64,000 nt of DNA from Acinetobacter sp. Marseille-Q1618 (GCF_902809855.1 NZ_CADDWJ010000001.1:868001-932000); one strand, 5' to 3'. Numbered from the stretch's first letter, positions 15,231 to 22,863 are shown. A program made the numbers and translations. Notes: generated by a model from the sequence alone, not told the origin.

Positions 15231-16131
15231 GGTAAACCCCTCCTGCCACAGCTAAGTTCTCGTAATCAGGTGTTACATCGATCACATTGGATTGTTGCTG
15301 GTTCTGAAAAATTTGAGCAAAGTAACTTGGTTCTTCAGGTGTATTTGAATTCTGGAACTGATTTGAGTGTGTTTCAGGTTTTGGTGGATATACACCCTGA
15401 TAACTTCCGATAATTGAGTTTTCCAAGGATTGGTTTGCTAACACGCCAAAAGACTCGAGTTTTTTCAAAATGAGTTTTACAGCGTTTTCCGTCAGTGGTT
15501 TTTTAATACTGGTTCGCATTTCAACAAATTGGTTCCACAAATCACGATCAATTGAATTTGGTAATTCAGTTAATTTCGGATCGTATGAAGTTTTAGAGTT
15601 TTTCTTATTTTTGCTCTTAGTAATCTCTTGCGTAGTCTCTTGATATTCTCTTGTATTATAGATTGGTTCATTTTGACCCAATGATGATTGGTTCATTTTG
15701 ACCTCATCCATTGGTTCATTTTGAGCTGATGCATTAGTCCATTCTGAGCCAATGCATTGGTTCATTTTGACCTTATCAATAGAATCAATTACTTGCTTAT
15801 CATTTTGTTCAATTTCAGCCAGAATATCGTAATTAATTGCATAATAATTAACTTGATTCGATCTTTTGTTATCAAACTGCTCAACACACAATAAACCTTG
15901 CTCTTTGAGGGATTTTATTGTCCGTTTTAGAGTAGATATTGAAATATATTTCAGTTGATCCACCCACTCAGCATAGGTGTTATAGATCCACTTTTTCTCA
16001 TTACGAATAAATTTAGATGCACCTAACCAGTAATGTAGTTGTTGTAGAAAAATAGCCTCATTTAAACCAATTAACTTTGCTAAGGTTGGTTGAACCTGAA
16101 GAGGAGATTCATTAATCAAGAGTTTTGACAT
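15223..16131 (-). CDS. Replication initiator, lambda O-like, containing the origin
   Basis: Residues 1-110 form a winged-helix domain (IGLNEAIFLQQLHYWLG; ISISTLKRTIKSLKEQGLL) typical of phage O-type or DnaD-like initiators. Residues 115-160 are encoded by the iterons and so contain repeated K-M-N-Q and Q-N-E-P blocks. The C-terminal part ('DLWNQFVEMRTSIKKPLTENAVKLILKKL' region) is helical and probably contacts the P-like loader. As in lambda, the initiator's own binding sites lie inside its gene. Confidence 0.75.
   Translation of the reverse strand: MSKLLINESPLQVQPTLAKLIGLNEAIFLQQLHYWLGASKFIRNEKKWIYNTYAEWVDQLKYISISTLKRTIKSLKEQGLLCVEQFDNKRSNQVNYYAINYDILAEIEQNDKQVIDSIDKVKMNQCIGSEWTNASAQNEPMDEVKMNQSSLGQNEPIYNTREYQETTQEITKSKNKKNSKTSYDPKLTELPNSIDRDLWNQFVEMRTSIKKPLTENAVKLILKKLESFGVLANQSLENSIIGSYQGVYPPKPETHSNQFQNSNTPEEPSYFAQIFQNQQQSNVIDVTPDYENLAVAGGVYRE
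15663..15770. repeat. Iteron array: prophage replication origin
   Basis: Five copies of TTGGTTCATTTTGA start at 15663, 15688, 15711, 15734 and 15757; the fourth has three mismatches, the others are exact. Spacing is 25, 23, 23 and 23 bases, about two helical turns, so an initiator would bind one face. AT-rich DNA lies on both sides (15600-15660 and 15775-15850). The array sits inside the O-like gene. Confidence 0.8.
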
Positions 16132-16394
16132 TAGTCACCTTCCTTAATCTGCAAAAACCGACCGTAACGCGCCACTCTTCCAGCACGAACTAAACTCGCA
16201 GTAATTTCACTCGCTTGGTAAAGTGAGATCCTGTGACAATTCATCAGTGATTCTAAAAATTCCTGCTGTAGCACCATTGCATTCGCTTCATCACGATTGA
16301 TTTTGCGTAAATTGGCTTTACGATCTGTAAGCAATGAATTCAACGTGTGTAATGCTGGTTCATGCCATGATTGAATGATTTGTTCTGTGTTCAT
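16131..16394 (-). CDS. Phage early protein (87 aa, hypothetical)
   Basis: It begins MNTEQIIQSWHEPALHTLNS and is helical throughout, with a C-terminal 'ASLVRAGRVARYGRFLQI' that looks like a DNA-binding or dimerisation tail. It touches the O-like gene and overlaps its upstream neighbour by four bases (ATGA), so it is translationally coupled. I do not recognise the family. Confidence 0.6.
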   Translation of the reverse strand: MNTEQIIQSWHEPALHTLNSLLTDRKANLRKINRDEANAMVLQQEFLESLMNCHRISLYQASEITASLVRAGRVARYGRFLQIKEGD

Positions 16395-16738
16395 GACACC
16401 TCCGCCAAAGCGAGTTCTGCTTCGTTTAAACGGCGATTGGCGTGGAGTTCGGCGACTGATGCATTTCGGATTTGGTCTTTATGGATAGGTCCACAAGCAC
16501 CAGTTTTAAGAATCCTTACTCTGTACAAATCATTTGTATATTTATGCTGAATTATTTCTAGCAATACATCCTTGGTTCCAGCTGCAGTAAGCACAACCAC
16601 ATCACCGACCAAGAAATCACTTTCGGTCGATTCTAATTCCATCGAGTTCGCTGGAATTAAACAGTGATTGCACTGCTCTTCTTTAAACTCGCTACATTTG
16701 CCAGAGCATGGGTGTTTTGGTATATTAGGGTTCTTCAT
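16391..16738 (-). CDS. Cysteine-rich early phage protein (115 aa, hypothetical)
   Basis: The start at 16738 has AAGGA six bases upstream. Residues 9-26 contain 'CSGKCSEFKEEQCNHC', four cysteines spaced like a small zinc site. The rest has beta-strands ('VGDVVVLTAAG', 'DLYRVRILKTG') suggestive of a small barrel. It lies in the rightward early operon between a ribbon-helix-helix-like gene and the O-like gene. Function unknown. Confidence 0.6.
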   Translation of the reverse strand: MKNPNIPKHPCSGKCSEFKEEQCNHCLIPANSMELESTESDFLVGDVVVLTAAGTKDVLLEIIQHKYTNDLYRVRILKTGACGPIHKDQIRNASVAELHANRRLNEAELALAEVS

Positions 16739-16741
16739 TGT

Positions 16742-17080
16742 TTATCCTTGTGATAAATGAGCAGAAAAAGCTTGAGCCGCAATCTCGAGCTTTTTTTGTG
16801 CCTCAGATTTGGTTAAAAAATTAAATAAACTTTTGAATACACCTGTATTCTTTGGTGTATACGATGTATTCAATGTATACGTTGGTATACATTTGGATTT
16901 ATGCGAAAACTGAGACTCAGTTAAATCAATTAGGTTTTCAGCTATGAGTCTTTGTTTTATCGCTTCACGTATCCAGTCACTTCGATTAGCACTAATACTG
17001 TCTATTGCTTCATTCCAGTCGGCTGGAAGTCTTGCTGAGACTAGAGTTCCTAGTTTTGGTTGGATGAATGCGGATGACAT
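16742..17080 (-). CDS. Ribbon-helix-helix-like regulator (112 aa)
   Basis: Residues 10-48 (TLVSARLPADWNEAIDSISA, then NRSDWIREAIKQRLIAENL) fit a ribbon-helix-helix DNA-binding fold: an N-terminal strand, then two helices with the 'S-x-W-I-R-E-A-I' core. The C-terminal half is unlike that family; a middle part (residues 64-82) is encoded by a short tandem repeat. It directly follows the Cro-like gene, where lambda has cII. It may be a CII analogue or an early-gene repressor. A good ribosome site (TAGGAG) supports the start. Confidence 0.6.
   Translation of the reverse strand: MSSAFIQPKLGTLVSARLPADWNEAIDSISANRSDWIREAIKQRLIAENLIDLTESQFSHKSKCIPTYTLNTSYTPKNTGVFKSLFNFLTKSEAQKKLEIAAQAFSAHLSQG
16844..16890. 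repeat. Tandem TGTATAC-type repeats inside the RHH-like gene
   Basis: TGTATAC or TGTATTC occurs at 16844, 16856, 16865, 16874 and (as GGTATAC) 16884, with 9-12-base spacing. GTATAC is itself palindromic. The repeat encodes the Tyr-Thr/Asn-Thr-rich segment of the protein on the other strand. It could be a cluster of operator sites or a slipped-strand expansion. Confidence 0.55.
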
Positions 17081-17089
17081 AGATCACTC

Positions 17090-17353
17090 CTATTTAAGTT
17101 GACTTGCTATTTGAAGGTTGCTATTACGCAAATAGTTGAAATCAGCATCAGGGCAAAGCAAGTCACAAGAAACCTGCCCATTGCTGGCTTTATCAATGCG
17201 AATAGCCAGTGGGGCTCCACACTTTTTATTGACGTAAATAATTTGCTGTAAATTACCCACGGTGGTTAAACACTCTTTTGCAAAAGATTCACGTCGATCT
17301 GGAGTTAAGCCTAAGAAGTAACTCTTGAGTTGTTCAGTATTTGATGAAGTCAT
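17090..17353 (-). CDS. cro: Cro-like repressor (YdaS/CI-Cro type HTH)
   Basis: An 87-residue protein read from the PR-like promoter divergent from the CI-type gene. The segment 'FAKECLTTVGNLQQIIYVNK' then 'GAPLAIRIDKASNGQVSC' forms the helix-turn-helix plus the 'L-A-x-R-I-E-x-A-x-x-G' end characteristic of YdaS/Cro-type proteins. AAGG eight bases before the ATG supports the start. It should bind the TTAGTAAATACTAA operators and shut off cI. Position makes the assignment firm even though the sequence is divergent. Confidence 0.7.
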   Translation of the reverse strand: MTSSNTEQLKSYFLGLTPDRRESFAKECLTTVGNLQQIIYVNKKCGAPLAIRIDKASNGQVSCDLLCPDADFNYLRNSNLQIASQLK

Positions 17354-17376
17354 TCTTATAACCTTTGCTAAATTAT

Positions 17377-17448
17377 TTAGTAAATACTAATTTTATTTAT
17401 TTTCCGTGTCAAGAAATGTTTAGCAATTACGAATTTACTTTTTACTAA
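17377..17448. promoter_or_regulatory. OR-type operator region between cro and cI
   Basis: TTAGTAAATACTAA at 17377-17390 is a near-perfect dyad (TTAGTA, two bases, TACTAA). Related sites are TTAGCAATTACGAA at 17420-17433 and TTACTTTTTACTAA at 17435-17448, plus a half-site ATACTAA near 17461. The same element recurs at 20158-20196, as expected for operators shared by CI and Cro. Confidence 0.75.
17384..17412 (-). promoter_or_regulatory. PR-like promoter for the lytic early operon
   Basis: On the minus strand TTGACA (17407-17412), 17 bases, TAGTAT (17384-17389). The -10 box is part of the TTAGTAAATACTAA operator, so repressor binding would block it. It drives the Cro-like gene and everything downstream. 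Confidence 0.7.
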
Positions 17449-17469
17449 AAACTATATGAAATACTAAAT

Positions 17470-18243
17470 ATGGATACGATCACATTAAGACGCAAAAATT
17501 TGCGCACAGCTATTAATGCTGCTCTTGAAAATAACGGCTTTAAATCAGATGTCGCTTTTTGCGAACACTATGATTTAAATCCTAGTCATATCTCTCAACT
17601 CATGAATGGTCATGGAAGTTTTGGAGAGCGAGCTGCTCGTAATCTTGAAAAGAAAGTTGGGTGGGATGCAGGTTTGTTAGATAAACCCATCTTAAATTTA
17701 GAAAAAAATATCAAAGAATCAGAATCATTAGATCATCCTAAAAGTGATATTTACTTCGCTCCAGTTGAATTTAGAAGTGCTGATACAAAAGGTCGCCCAA
17801 GCAATGTTCGTATCCCAATTTATAAAGATGTAAAAGCATCTTGCGGTGCGGGTATTGAAAATTTTCTAGAAGATGCGAGTGAATATCTAGACATTGATCC
17901 GCAGATCCTAAAGCTTATGGGTATACAAACTAATCCCAAAAATTTAAAAATTATCTATTCTGCTGAATACAGTATGTACCCTACTGTTGCTCCTGATAGT
18001 CCGCTGTTTGTAGATGTTTCTGATAAAGATCCTAACAATTTAAAAAATGGCAATGTATATGTGTTTACTCATAATCATGAGTTAAGAATGAAGCGTGTTT
18101 TTGTAAGTTATGGATCTAACACAGTGAAACTTACAAGTGATAATCCTGATAAAAATAGATATCCAGATGAGTTTATTACCAATGAACAGCTTAATGAAAT
18201 TAATTTTGTGGGACGTTTAGAGTTGGCTTTAGTGAAACCCTAA
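17470..18243 (+). CDS. cI: CI-type repressor with S24 self-cleaving domain
   Basis: Residues 6-65 form an HTH (VAFCEHYDLNPSHISQLMNG). Residues 110-257 are a LexA/CI S24 peptidase: the nucleophile Ser168 lies in 'AEYSMYPT', the general base Lys208 in 'ELRMKRVF', and the likely self-cleavage site is near Cys125-Gly126 (ASCGAG). This maintains lysogeny and is inactivated after DNA damage. No Shine-Dalgarno precedes the ATG at 17470, so the mRNA may be leaderless or nearly so, as for lambda PRM. It is divergent from the Cro-like gene and flanked by shared operators. Confidence 0.85.
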   Translation: MDTITLRRKNLRTAINAALENNGFKSDVAFCEHYDLNPSHISQLMNGHGSFGERAARNLEKKVGWDAGLLDKPILNLEKNIKESESLDHPKSDIYFAPVEFRSADTKGRPSNVRIPIYKDVKASCGAGIENFLEDASEYLDIDPQILKLMGIQTNPKNLKIIYSAEYSMYPTVAPDSPLFVDVSDKDPNNLKNGNVYVFTHNHELRMKRVFVSYGSNTVKLTSDNPDKNRYPDEFITNEQLNEINFVGRLELALVKP

Positions 18244-18299
18244 ATACTAAAAAAACTGCGAACCCGACGCAGTCCTTAAAATGATCGGTGGAGACAATA

Positions 18300-19376
18300 A
18301 TGTTACAAGAAAAAATTTATGTTCCTTTTTTACGCTCTGGGGCTTCAGAACTAAATGCACTTACAGCATTGCCGCCAGAACATAAATCCTTAATAGCACC
18401 GCTATTATTTTTAACGGGTAATGATTGGAATAAAATAACTAGTTTTATTGATTCATATGAATCGCATCTATGGATTGATTCTTCAAAGTTTAAATTGGAT
18501 GAAGAAACACCTATAAGCATACAATTAAACGATAGTACTGATAATTACGACTTTAAATTCAATAAATATATTGAATTGCAGAAAATAAATGAAAATATAG
18601 CCCCAATCATTACACTATATAATGAAGACAATACAAGAAATACCATAAAATTAATAAAAAAATTTACTCATAATTTTAGAACTGTTGGCATAAGAATAAA
18701 TCCAACATTGGAAAATTATAAAGATATTATAAATTTACTCGATAAAATCTTACTCTCTTTTGATGATATTACTATTCATAATTTAGCAATATTTTTAGAT
18801 TTAGGTAAAATTGACTCATCAGAACAAACAGAAAAAGAGCATGTAATAAATTTTACAAAATATATTCAAGAAAATCTTTCACCTAAGACTATTGTGACAT
18901 CAAGCACATCATACCCACCAAAGCCAGTTGGTATTATCTATCAGGAGTGCTTTGACCCAATTTGGCAAGAAACAATAAAGCATAAACTCTCAGATTTTAA
19001 ATTTATATATGGAGATTATGCGGCAACATCTCCTACTGACATCATTAAACCAACAACAAATATGAGACCTAGACCAGCAGCTACATACCTATTAAATAAT
19101 TTAACTTGGTATATAGAAAGCCAAGGAAAAGCTCAGGAATTTATTAAATTCATTCAGATTGCAAAAAATATAAGAAATTTAGATGGTTATCATGGAGATG
19201 ATTTTTCATGGGCTAATGAAGAAATAAAACGAATTAGTCAGATTACCGATCCAACTCAAAAGGGTTACGGTGGTCAGCAAACATGGAATGAAATAAAAAT
19301 CCACCAACATATATGCGCCATGCTTGAATCCAAGATTAATCAACTTGATAATCCAGAAGAGTTTGAATACTGGTGA
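18300..19376 (+). CDS. Beta family protein (sce7725-like), immunity-region accessory gene
   Basis: I use the ATG at 18300, with GGAG six bases upstream. The 358-residue protein begins MLQEKIYVPFLRSGASELNA, then 'EHKSLIAPLLFLTG', the N-terminal pattern of 'beta family' proteins (named after a phage protein; sce7725 group). A TIM-barrel-like alternation follows (GIRINPTL, LAIFLDLGKID, TIVTSSTSYP, FIYGDYAAT) and a C-terminal 'NLDGYHGDDFSWANEEIKR'. It lies downstream of cI in the same direction and probably shares the lysogenic transcript. It converges on the sce7726-like gene, overlapping it by 37 bases. Very AT-rich. Confidence 0.65.
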   Translation: MLQEKIYVPFLRSGASELNALTALPPEHKSLIAPLLFLTGNDWNKITSFIDSYESHLWIDSSKFKLDEETPISIQLNDSTDNYDFKFNKYIELQKINENIAPIITLYNEDNTRNTIKLIKKFTHNFRTVGIRINPTLENYKDIINLLDKILLSFDDITIHNLAIFLDLGKIDSSEQTEKEHVINFTKYIQENLSPKTIVTSSTSYPPKPVGIIYQECFDPIWQETIKHKLSDFKFIYGDYAATSPTDIIKPTTNMRPRPAATYLLNNLTWYIESQGKAQEFIKFIQIAKNIRNLDGYHGDDFSWANEEIKRISQITDPTQKGYGGQQTWNEIKIHQHICAMLESKINQLDNPEEFEYW

Positions 19377-19960
19377 CTTTTCCTTATTTTTAATTGTGTC
19401 AAAACATAATCTCTAACAATATTAATTGATAGATTTTCTGCTAATATTTCACGCACTTCATTTTTAGTTGTGCGTGAATTAATTTTAATTTGATTCAATT
19501 TTGCTAAAGTATTTAATTCTTCTCTCCAGAGTAATCCTGAAAGATCATAAATGTTATTATTATTATTCAATTTTGCGTGACGAACGATTGCAACTGATTC
19601 GTAATCATCGATCAATAATATCCCAATATTTTTTGGTGTTATTTTCAACCCATCTTCTAAATGTTTACTATGAACACAAAGCCAAACTTCATCAAAAACA
19701 TTATTATAAGCAACCATTTGAGATGCCCATCTTTTCAAGTTGTCTTTTTCAGATTTTATCTCAAAACCAACTAAACGCCCATTAGCTAATGCTAAATCTG
19801 CACGAAAGGAATTATCGATTGTAGAGTTAGGATCCTTATTACAAAAACCAAGTTCATTAATTAAAATATCGTTTTGTTTAAGCTCAAATCTATCGTGAAT
19901 CCAACTTCTTAAAGCTGATCTGATATCGTTTGGTCCTAAAGTCTGATTTTTAGTTAACAC
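19340..19960 (-). CDS. sce7726-like PD-(D/E)XK protein, partner of the beta protein
   Basis: I use the GTG at 19960, preceded by AGAGG at seven bases; an ATG at 20026 has no ribosome site. The core 'RADLALANGRLVGFEIKSE' gives D...E-x-K of a PD-(D/E)XK nuclease fold, followed by 'WASQMVAYNNVFDEVWLCV', typical of the sce7726 family, which is often encoded next to sce7725/beta proteins. The C-terminal part (NTLAKLNQIKINSRTTKNEVREILAE region) looks like a DNA-binding tail. Located between cI and OL, it is a strong candidate for a prophage-borne exclusion or defence enzyme; its target is unknown. Confidence 0.65.
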   Translation of the reverse strand: MLTKNQTLGPNDIRSALRSWIHDRFELKQNDILINELGFCNKDPNSTIDNSFRADLALANGRLVGFEIKSEKDNLKRWASQMVAYNNVFDEVWLCVHSKHLEDGLKITPKNIGILLIDDYESVAIVRHAKLNNNNNIYDLSGLLWREELNTLAKLNQIKINSRTTKNEVREILAENLSINIVRDYVLTQLKIRKSHQYSNSSGLSS

Positions 19961-20157
19961 TACCCAACCTCTTTCAAAAACACTAATACTACCTACAAAG
20001 GTGATATTGGCTTTAGCAAATATCATAAAATTGGAGTTTCATCAAGAAAAAGAATTTTCATTTTTCTTTATCCAGATCTTGATAATTGTAAAATCATCAA
20101 TTTAATCATTTTTCTTTTGCCAATTAAAACATAACACTAAACAAAAACACTAAATAT

Positions 20158-20199
20158 TTAGTAAAAACTATTGACAATATATTTAGTAAACACTAAATT
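20158..20199 (+). promoter_or_regulatory. OL/PL-type operator and promoter
   Basis: TTGACA (20171-20176), 17 bases, TAAATT (20194-20199) form a promoter for the plus-strand early operon. TTAGTAAACACTAA (20183-20196) overlaps its -10 box and TTAGTAAAAACTAT (20158-20171) lies 25 bases upstream; both match the OR sites near cI. Further ACTAAA half-sites occur at 20135-20155. Confidence 0.75.
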
Positions 20200-20217
20200 A
20201 AATCTCATCAAAAACAA

Positions 20218-20253
20218 AAAAGCGGCTTGAAGTTCGAAGGTCAGCCGCTTTTA
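20218..20253 (+). terminator. Leader terminator just after PL
   Basis: AAAGCGGCT...AGCCGCTTTT forms a strong GC stem with an inner TTGAA/TTCGAA pairing and a short U tract, placed between PL and the first early gene. It may act as an attenuator needing an antiterminator, or as a leader hairpin that protects the 5' end. Confidence 0.55.
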
Positions 20254-20272
20254 CTCAAAGAGTGAGATTAGT

Positions 20273-20734
20273 ATGAATGCAAAACTAAATTCCATCAAGC
20301 CATCAGTTACACATCGTGTACCTACGAGCTTTCTAAAAGTAGCTGCTGCTACGAGTTTATTCGCTTTTGGTGCTATTTCTTTAGCTTTTGATCACAAAGC
20401 TACTGAATACAAACCACCTTTAGCATCTGAATACATCCCCTCTACCTACGCTGTGCAAACCGTTGAAATCACATCAATGAGCACTGGTTACGCCGTTATT
20501 CAACTCGATGACTTTACTGTGAAGTTCCCTTTTAGCTATGAAGCACATAAAGATAACTATGGTGTGCCAGGTTCTGACTTTACTACTGTAGAGATTAAAG
20601 AACTCGGAGAAATTAAAGTCTTTGATGATAAAGGCAATCCATATCGCGACTTCACCGATCAACTCGACCACCGCAACTTTAATAACTTGCTTATTGGTTT
20701 TATTGAGAAAAATCATTTAGTGGAGGCTGTGTAA
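20273..20734 (+). CDS. Early-operon membrane-anchored protein (153 aa, hypothetical)
   Basis: The first gene after PL. Residues 20-40 (FLKVAAATSLFAFGAISLAF) form a membrane helix or uncleaved signal anchor, with the rest beta-rich and probably periplasmic or cytoplasmic depending on topology. No known motif. It overlaps the next gene by one base (TAATG), so it is coupled to the annealing protein. A membrane protein at the head of a phage recombination operon is unusual, and could be a superinfection-exclusion factor (inference). Confidence 0.6.
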   Translation: MNAKLNSIKPSVTHRVPTSFLKVAAATSLFAFGAISLAFDHKATEYKPPLASEYIPSTYAVQTVEITSMSTGYAVIQLDDFTVKFPFSYEAHKDNYGVPGSDFTTVEIKELGEIKVFDDKGNPYRDFTDQLDHRNFNNLLIGFIEKNHLVEAV

Positions 20735-21498
20735 TGTCAAATCAAAATCCTATTACAAATTTAAAGATTTGGAATGATGTAAAACAAACTCCAACTAATT
20801 TCTTAAAGAAAATTGAGTTTGGTTATCTCAAAGGTAAATCTGACATCAATCCACAATGGCGCTTAATGGCAATGACGCAGGCATTCGGCCCTGTTGGCCA
20901 TGGGTGGACTTATCGAATTGTCCGAACTTGGTCAGAAACAGCACCATGCGGATCAGTGATGTGCTTTGCAGAAGTTGCAGTAAAAACCAAATTCGAAGGT
21001 GCTTGGGGTGAAGAATTCTCTGGCGTGGGTGGTTCTGAAATTGTAGAACTCGCTAAAGGGCAATTAAAAGCAAATGATGAAGGTTATAAAAAAGCGGTTA
21101 CTGATGCTCTGGGTGTTGCGTTTAAAGCGATTGGTGTAGCTGCTGATGTATATCTTGGAAATTACGATGGTAGTAAATATTTATATGAATACGACCATGC
21201 TTATCAACAAGGTCAAGCATCTGACCAACAGCAAAACTCAAATATACAACAACAGCAAGTTCAACAGCCGAAACCTAAAGACAATCGTACTCAAGAGCAA
21301 CTATATAACGATGCTTTGAATGCAATCAAAGATGCTCCTGACACAAAAATCTTAAATGCTGCAATGAAGAAATTTAAAGGCACGCTTTATGAGGCTGGTA
21401 TCAAAAATGCCTGCTGTGCACGTGCTGACATGATGGGATGGCCAATCAAACAAGCTCAACTAAATCAAAACTCAAACCAGCAAGCAATGCATCACTGA
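20734..21498 (+). CDS. Rad52/Sak-type single-strand annealing protein
   Basis: A 254-residue protein. Residues 40-150 carry 'WRLMAMTQAFGPVGHGWTYR', 'CFAEVAVKTKFEG' and 'DEGYKKAVTDALGVAFKAIG' followed by 'DVYLGNYDGSKY', the beta-beta-beta-alpha plus long-helix pattern of Rad52-superfamily phage recombinases. Gln/Asn-rich linker near 165-185, then a small helical C-terminal domain. It should anneal single strands during phage recombination. GGAGG eight bases upstream supports the start. Confidence 0.75.
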   Translation: MSNQNPITNLKIWNDVKQTPTNFLKKIEFGYLKGKSDINPQWRLMAMTQAFGPVGHGWTYRIVRTWSETAPCGSVMCFAEVAVKTKFEGAWGEEFSGVGGSEIVELAKGQLKANDEGYKKAVTDALGVAFKAIGVAADVYLGNYDGSKYLYEYDHAYQQGQASDQQQNSNIQQQQVQQPKPKDNRTQEQLYNDALNAIKDAPDTKILNAAMKKFKGTLYEAGIKNACCARADMMGWPIKQAQLNQNSNQQAMHH

Positions 21499-21508
21499 GG
21501 GATAAGAT

Positions 21509-22558
21509 ATGAATATTTTAAATGGTAATGAAGCATTCGCAGCATTAATGGCAGGCAAAAATATCATGTGTCGTACTGCTGGTGAGTTAATTGAGTTTGA
21601 TGACTTAGACCAATTCCCTGCTACTGTTTTTGCAATGCCAAATTATGAGTTTTGTATCAAACGAGAAACAACCGTATTGGCAGACATTCAATTTACTAAA
21701 CCTGTTATGCCCCATGATTTAGAGGCTGGCCAAGAAATCTATATCGTTATGCCCACTTGTATCTTACGCACCCAATATGACCACGAACATGGTGATATTT
21801 GTCTAAGTGTTGCGAATGGCTTTGCGCAACTTGATGCAGAAAATGCAAAGTTACAACTTCAGGCATTCGGTAAATCTTTTGGAAACATGATTACTGAAAT
21901 TGAGGTGAAAGACGGTTTTAACGATAAGCCTAAAAAAACTCGAGCTTCTCGTAAAAAATTAGATGCTCCTGAGCCTGCTAAATCTATCAGTGAGGAGCAC
22001 TCTGAACCTAAAGTTGAAATTTCAATCGAAACTGAACTGCAACTTTATTTAGATGGAATTAAAGCTTGTAGAAGTGAAGAAGAAATTAACTGCACCTTGT
22101 TTGATGTTCATAGAGTTGGTTTCAATGAGAACCAGCTTAGTGAAATCACAGTTGCTAAAGAATGCAAACTCGTTGAACTTGGTTTGGATTTAAATACGCC
22201 TCAAGATAATCAATATAAAAATTTATTGAATGAATTACTTGAAAAAGCTGAAGAAGCTAAAACGCCAGTTGAAGCAACAGCTTTAACCACATATACAAAA
22301 TCGTGGACTGAAGAACAGCGCAAGCCGTTAATTGATGCAATTCATAAACGCTTAAATGAGTTGAATGTGGGGGTAGAGGCTGATGTTCAACTGCCTTCGC
22401 TAATGGTTCGTATTCAAAACTCAAAAAATGAACACGAGCTAAATGAGTTACTACCTGAAATTCGATCTCGTCATCCAGACATTCAACCAAAACTCATGGG
22501 TTATGTTCGCGCACGTCGATTTGAGTTAGAGAATGGACCTAATGGAGCTGCTCAATGA
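21509..22558 (+). CDS. Early-operon protein with phage-specific N-terminal domain (349 aa)
   Basis: The N-terminus (MNILNGNEAFAALMAGKNIM, then CRTAGELIEFDDL and ATVFAMPNYEFCIKRE) has the 'gene-length...G-K-x-V-x-x-R...Y-x-F-x-I-K' pattern of small phage domains found alone in many phages. The middle and C-terminal parts are helical and contain a repeated unit around E-L-x-x-L-L with acidic residues ('NSKNEHELNELLPEIRSRHP'). Likely a recombination or replication accessory because of its place after the annealing protein, but there is no direct evidence. Confidence 0.6.
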   Translation: MNILNGNEAFAALMAGKNIMCRTAGELIEFDDLDQFPATVFAMPNYEFCIKRETTVLADIQFTKPVMPHDLEAGQEIYIVMPTCILRTQYDHEHGDICLSVANGFAQLDAENAKLQLQAFGKSFGNMITEIEVKDGFNDKPKKTRASRKKLDAPEPAKSISEEHSEPKVEISIETELQLYLDGIKACRSEEEINCTLFDVHRVGFNENQLSEITVAKECKLVELGLDLNTPQDNQYKNLLNELLEKAEEAKTPVEATALTTYTKSWTEEQRKPLIDAIHKRLNELNVGVEADVQLPSLMVRIQNSKNEHELNELLPEIRSRHPDIQPKLMGYVRARRFELENGPNGAAQ

Positions 22559-22863
22559 AACAGGTTGTTAAACCGAAGAACCTAGATGCGTTTCGCATCT
22601 GGTTCGACAAACTCGGATATCAAGTTAAATGCCTAGATGGTCAAGGCTTCACTGCCCACACCAATGATCGATATATAAAAAAGTGCTTTCACTATGTATT
22701 AGTCACTGACTCACTAGGTGGTAATGATGCAGCTTTTAAACTCGGCAAAGAATTTGAAGATCATCTTAGCGCACCTGAACAAACTTGTACAGAAAAAGCA
22801 GAAATGGAAATTCTGCATATTATTAAAGGTGAATCACATGGAATGGGTTATCTGGTGGCTTGA
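22555..22863 (+). CDS. Small early-operon protein (102 aa, hypothetical)
   Basis: It overlaps the previous gene by four bases (ATGA). It begins MKQVVKPKNLDAFRIWFDKL and contains 'HYVLVTDSLGGNDAAFKLGK' region with mixed alpha/beta character. I recognise no family. Tight coupling indicates that it is expressed with the recombination genes. Confidence 0.6.
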   Translation: MKQVVKPKNLDAFRIWFDKLGYQVKCLDGQGFTAHTNDRYIKKCFHYVLVTDSLGGNDAAFKLGKEFEDHLSAPEQTCTEKAEMEILHIIKGESHGMGYLVA

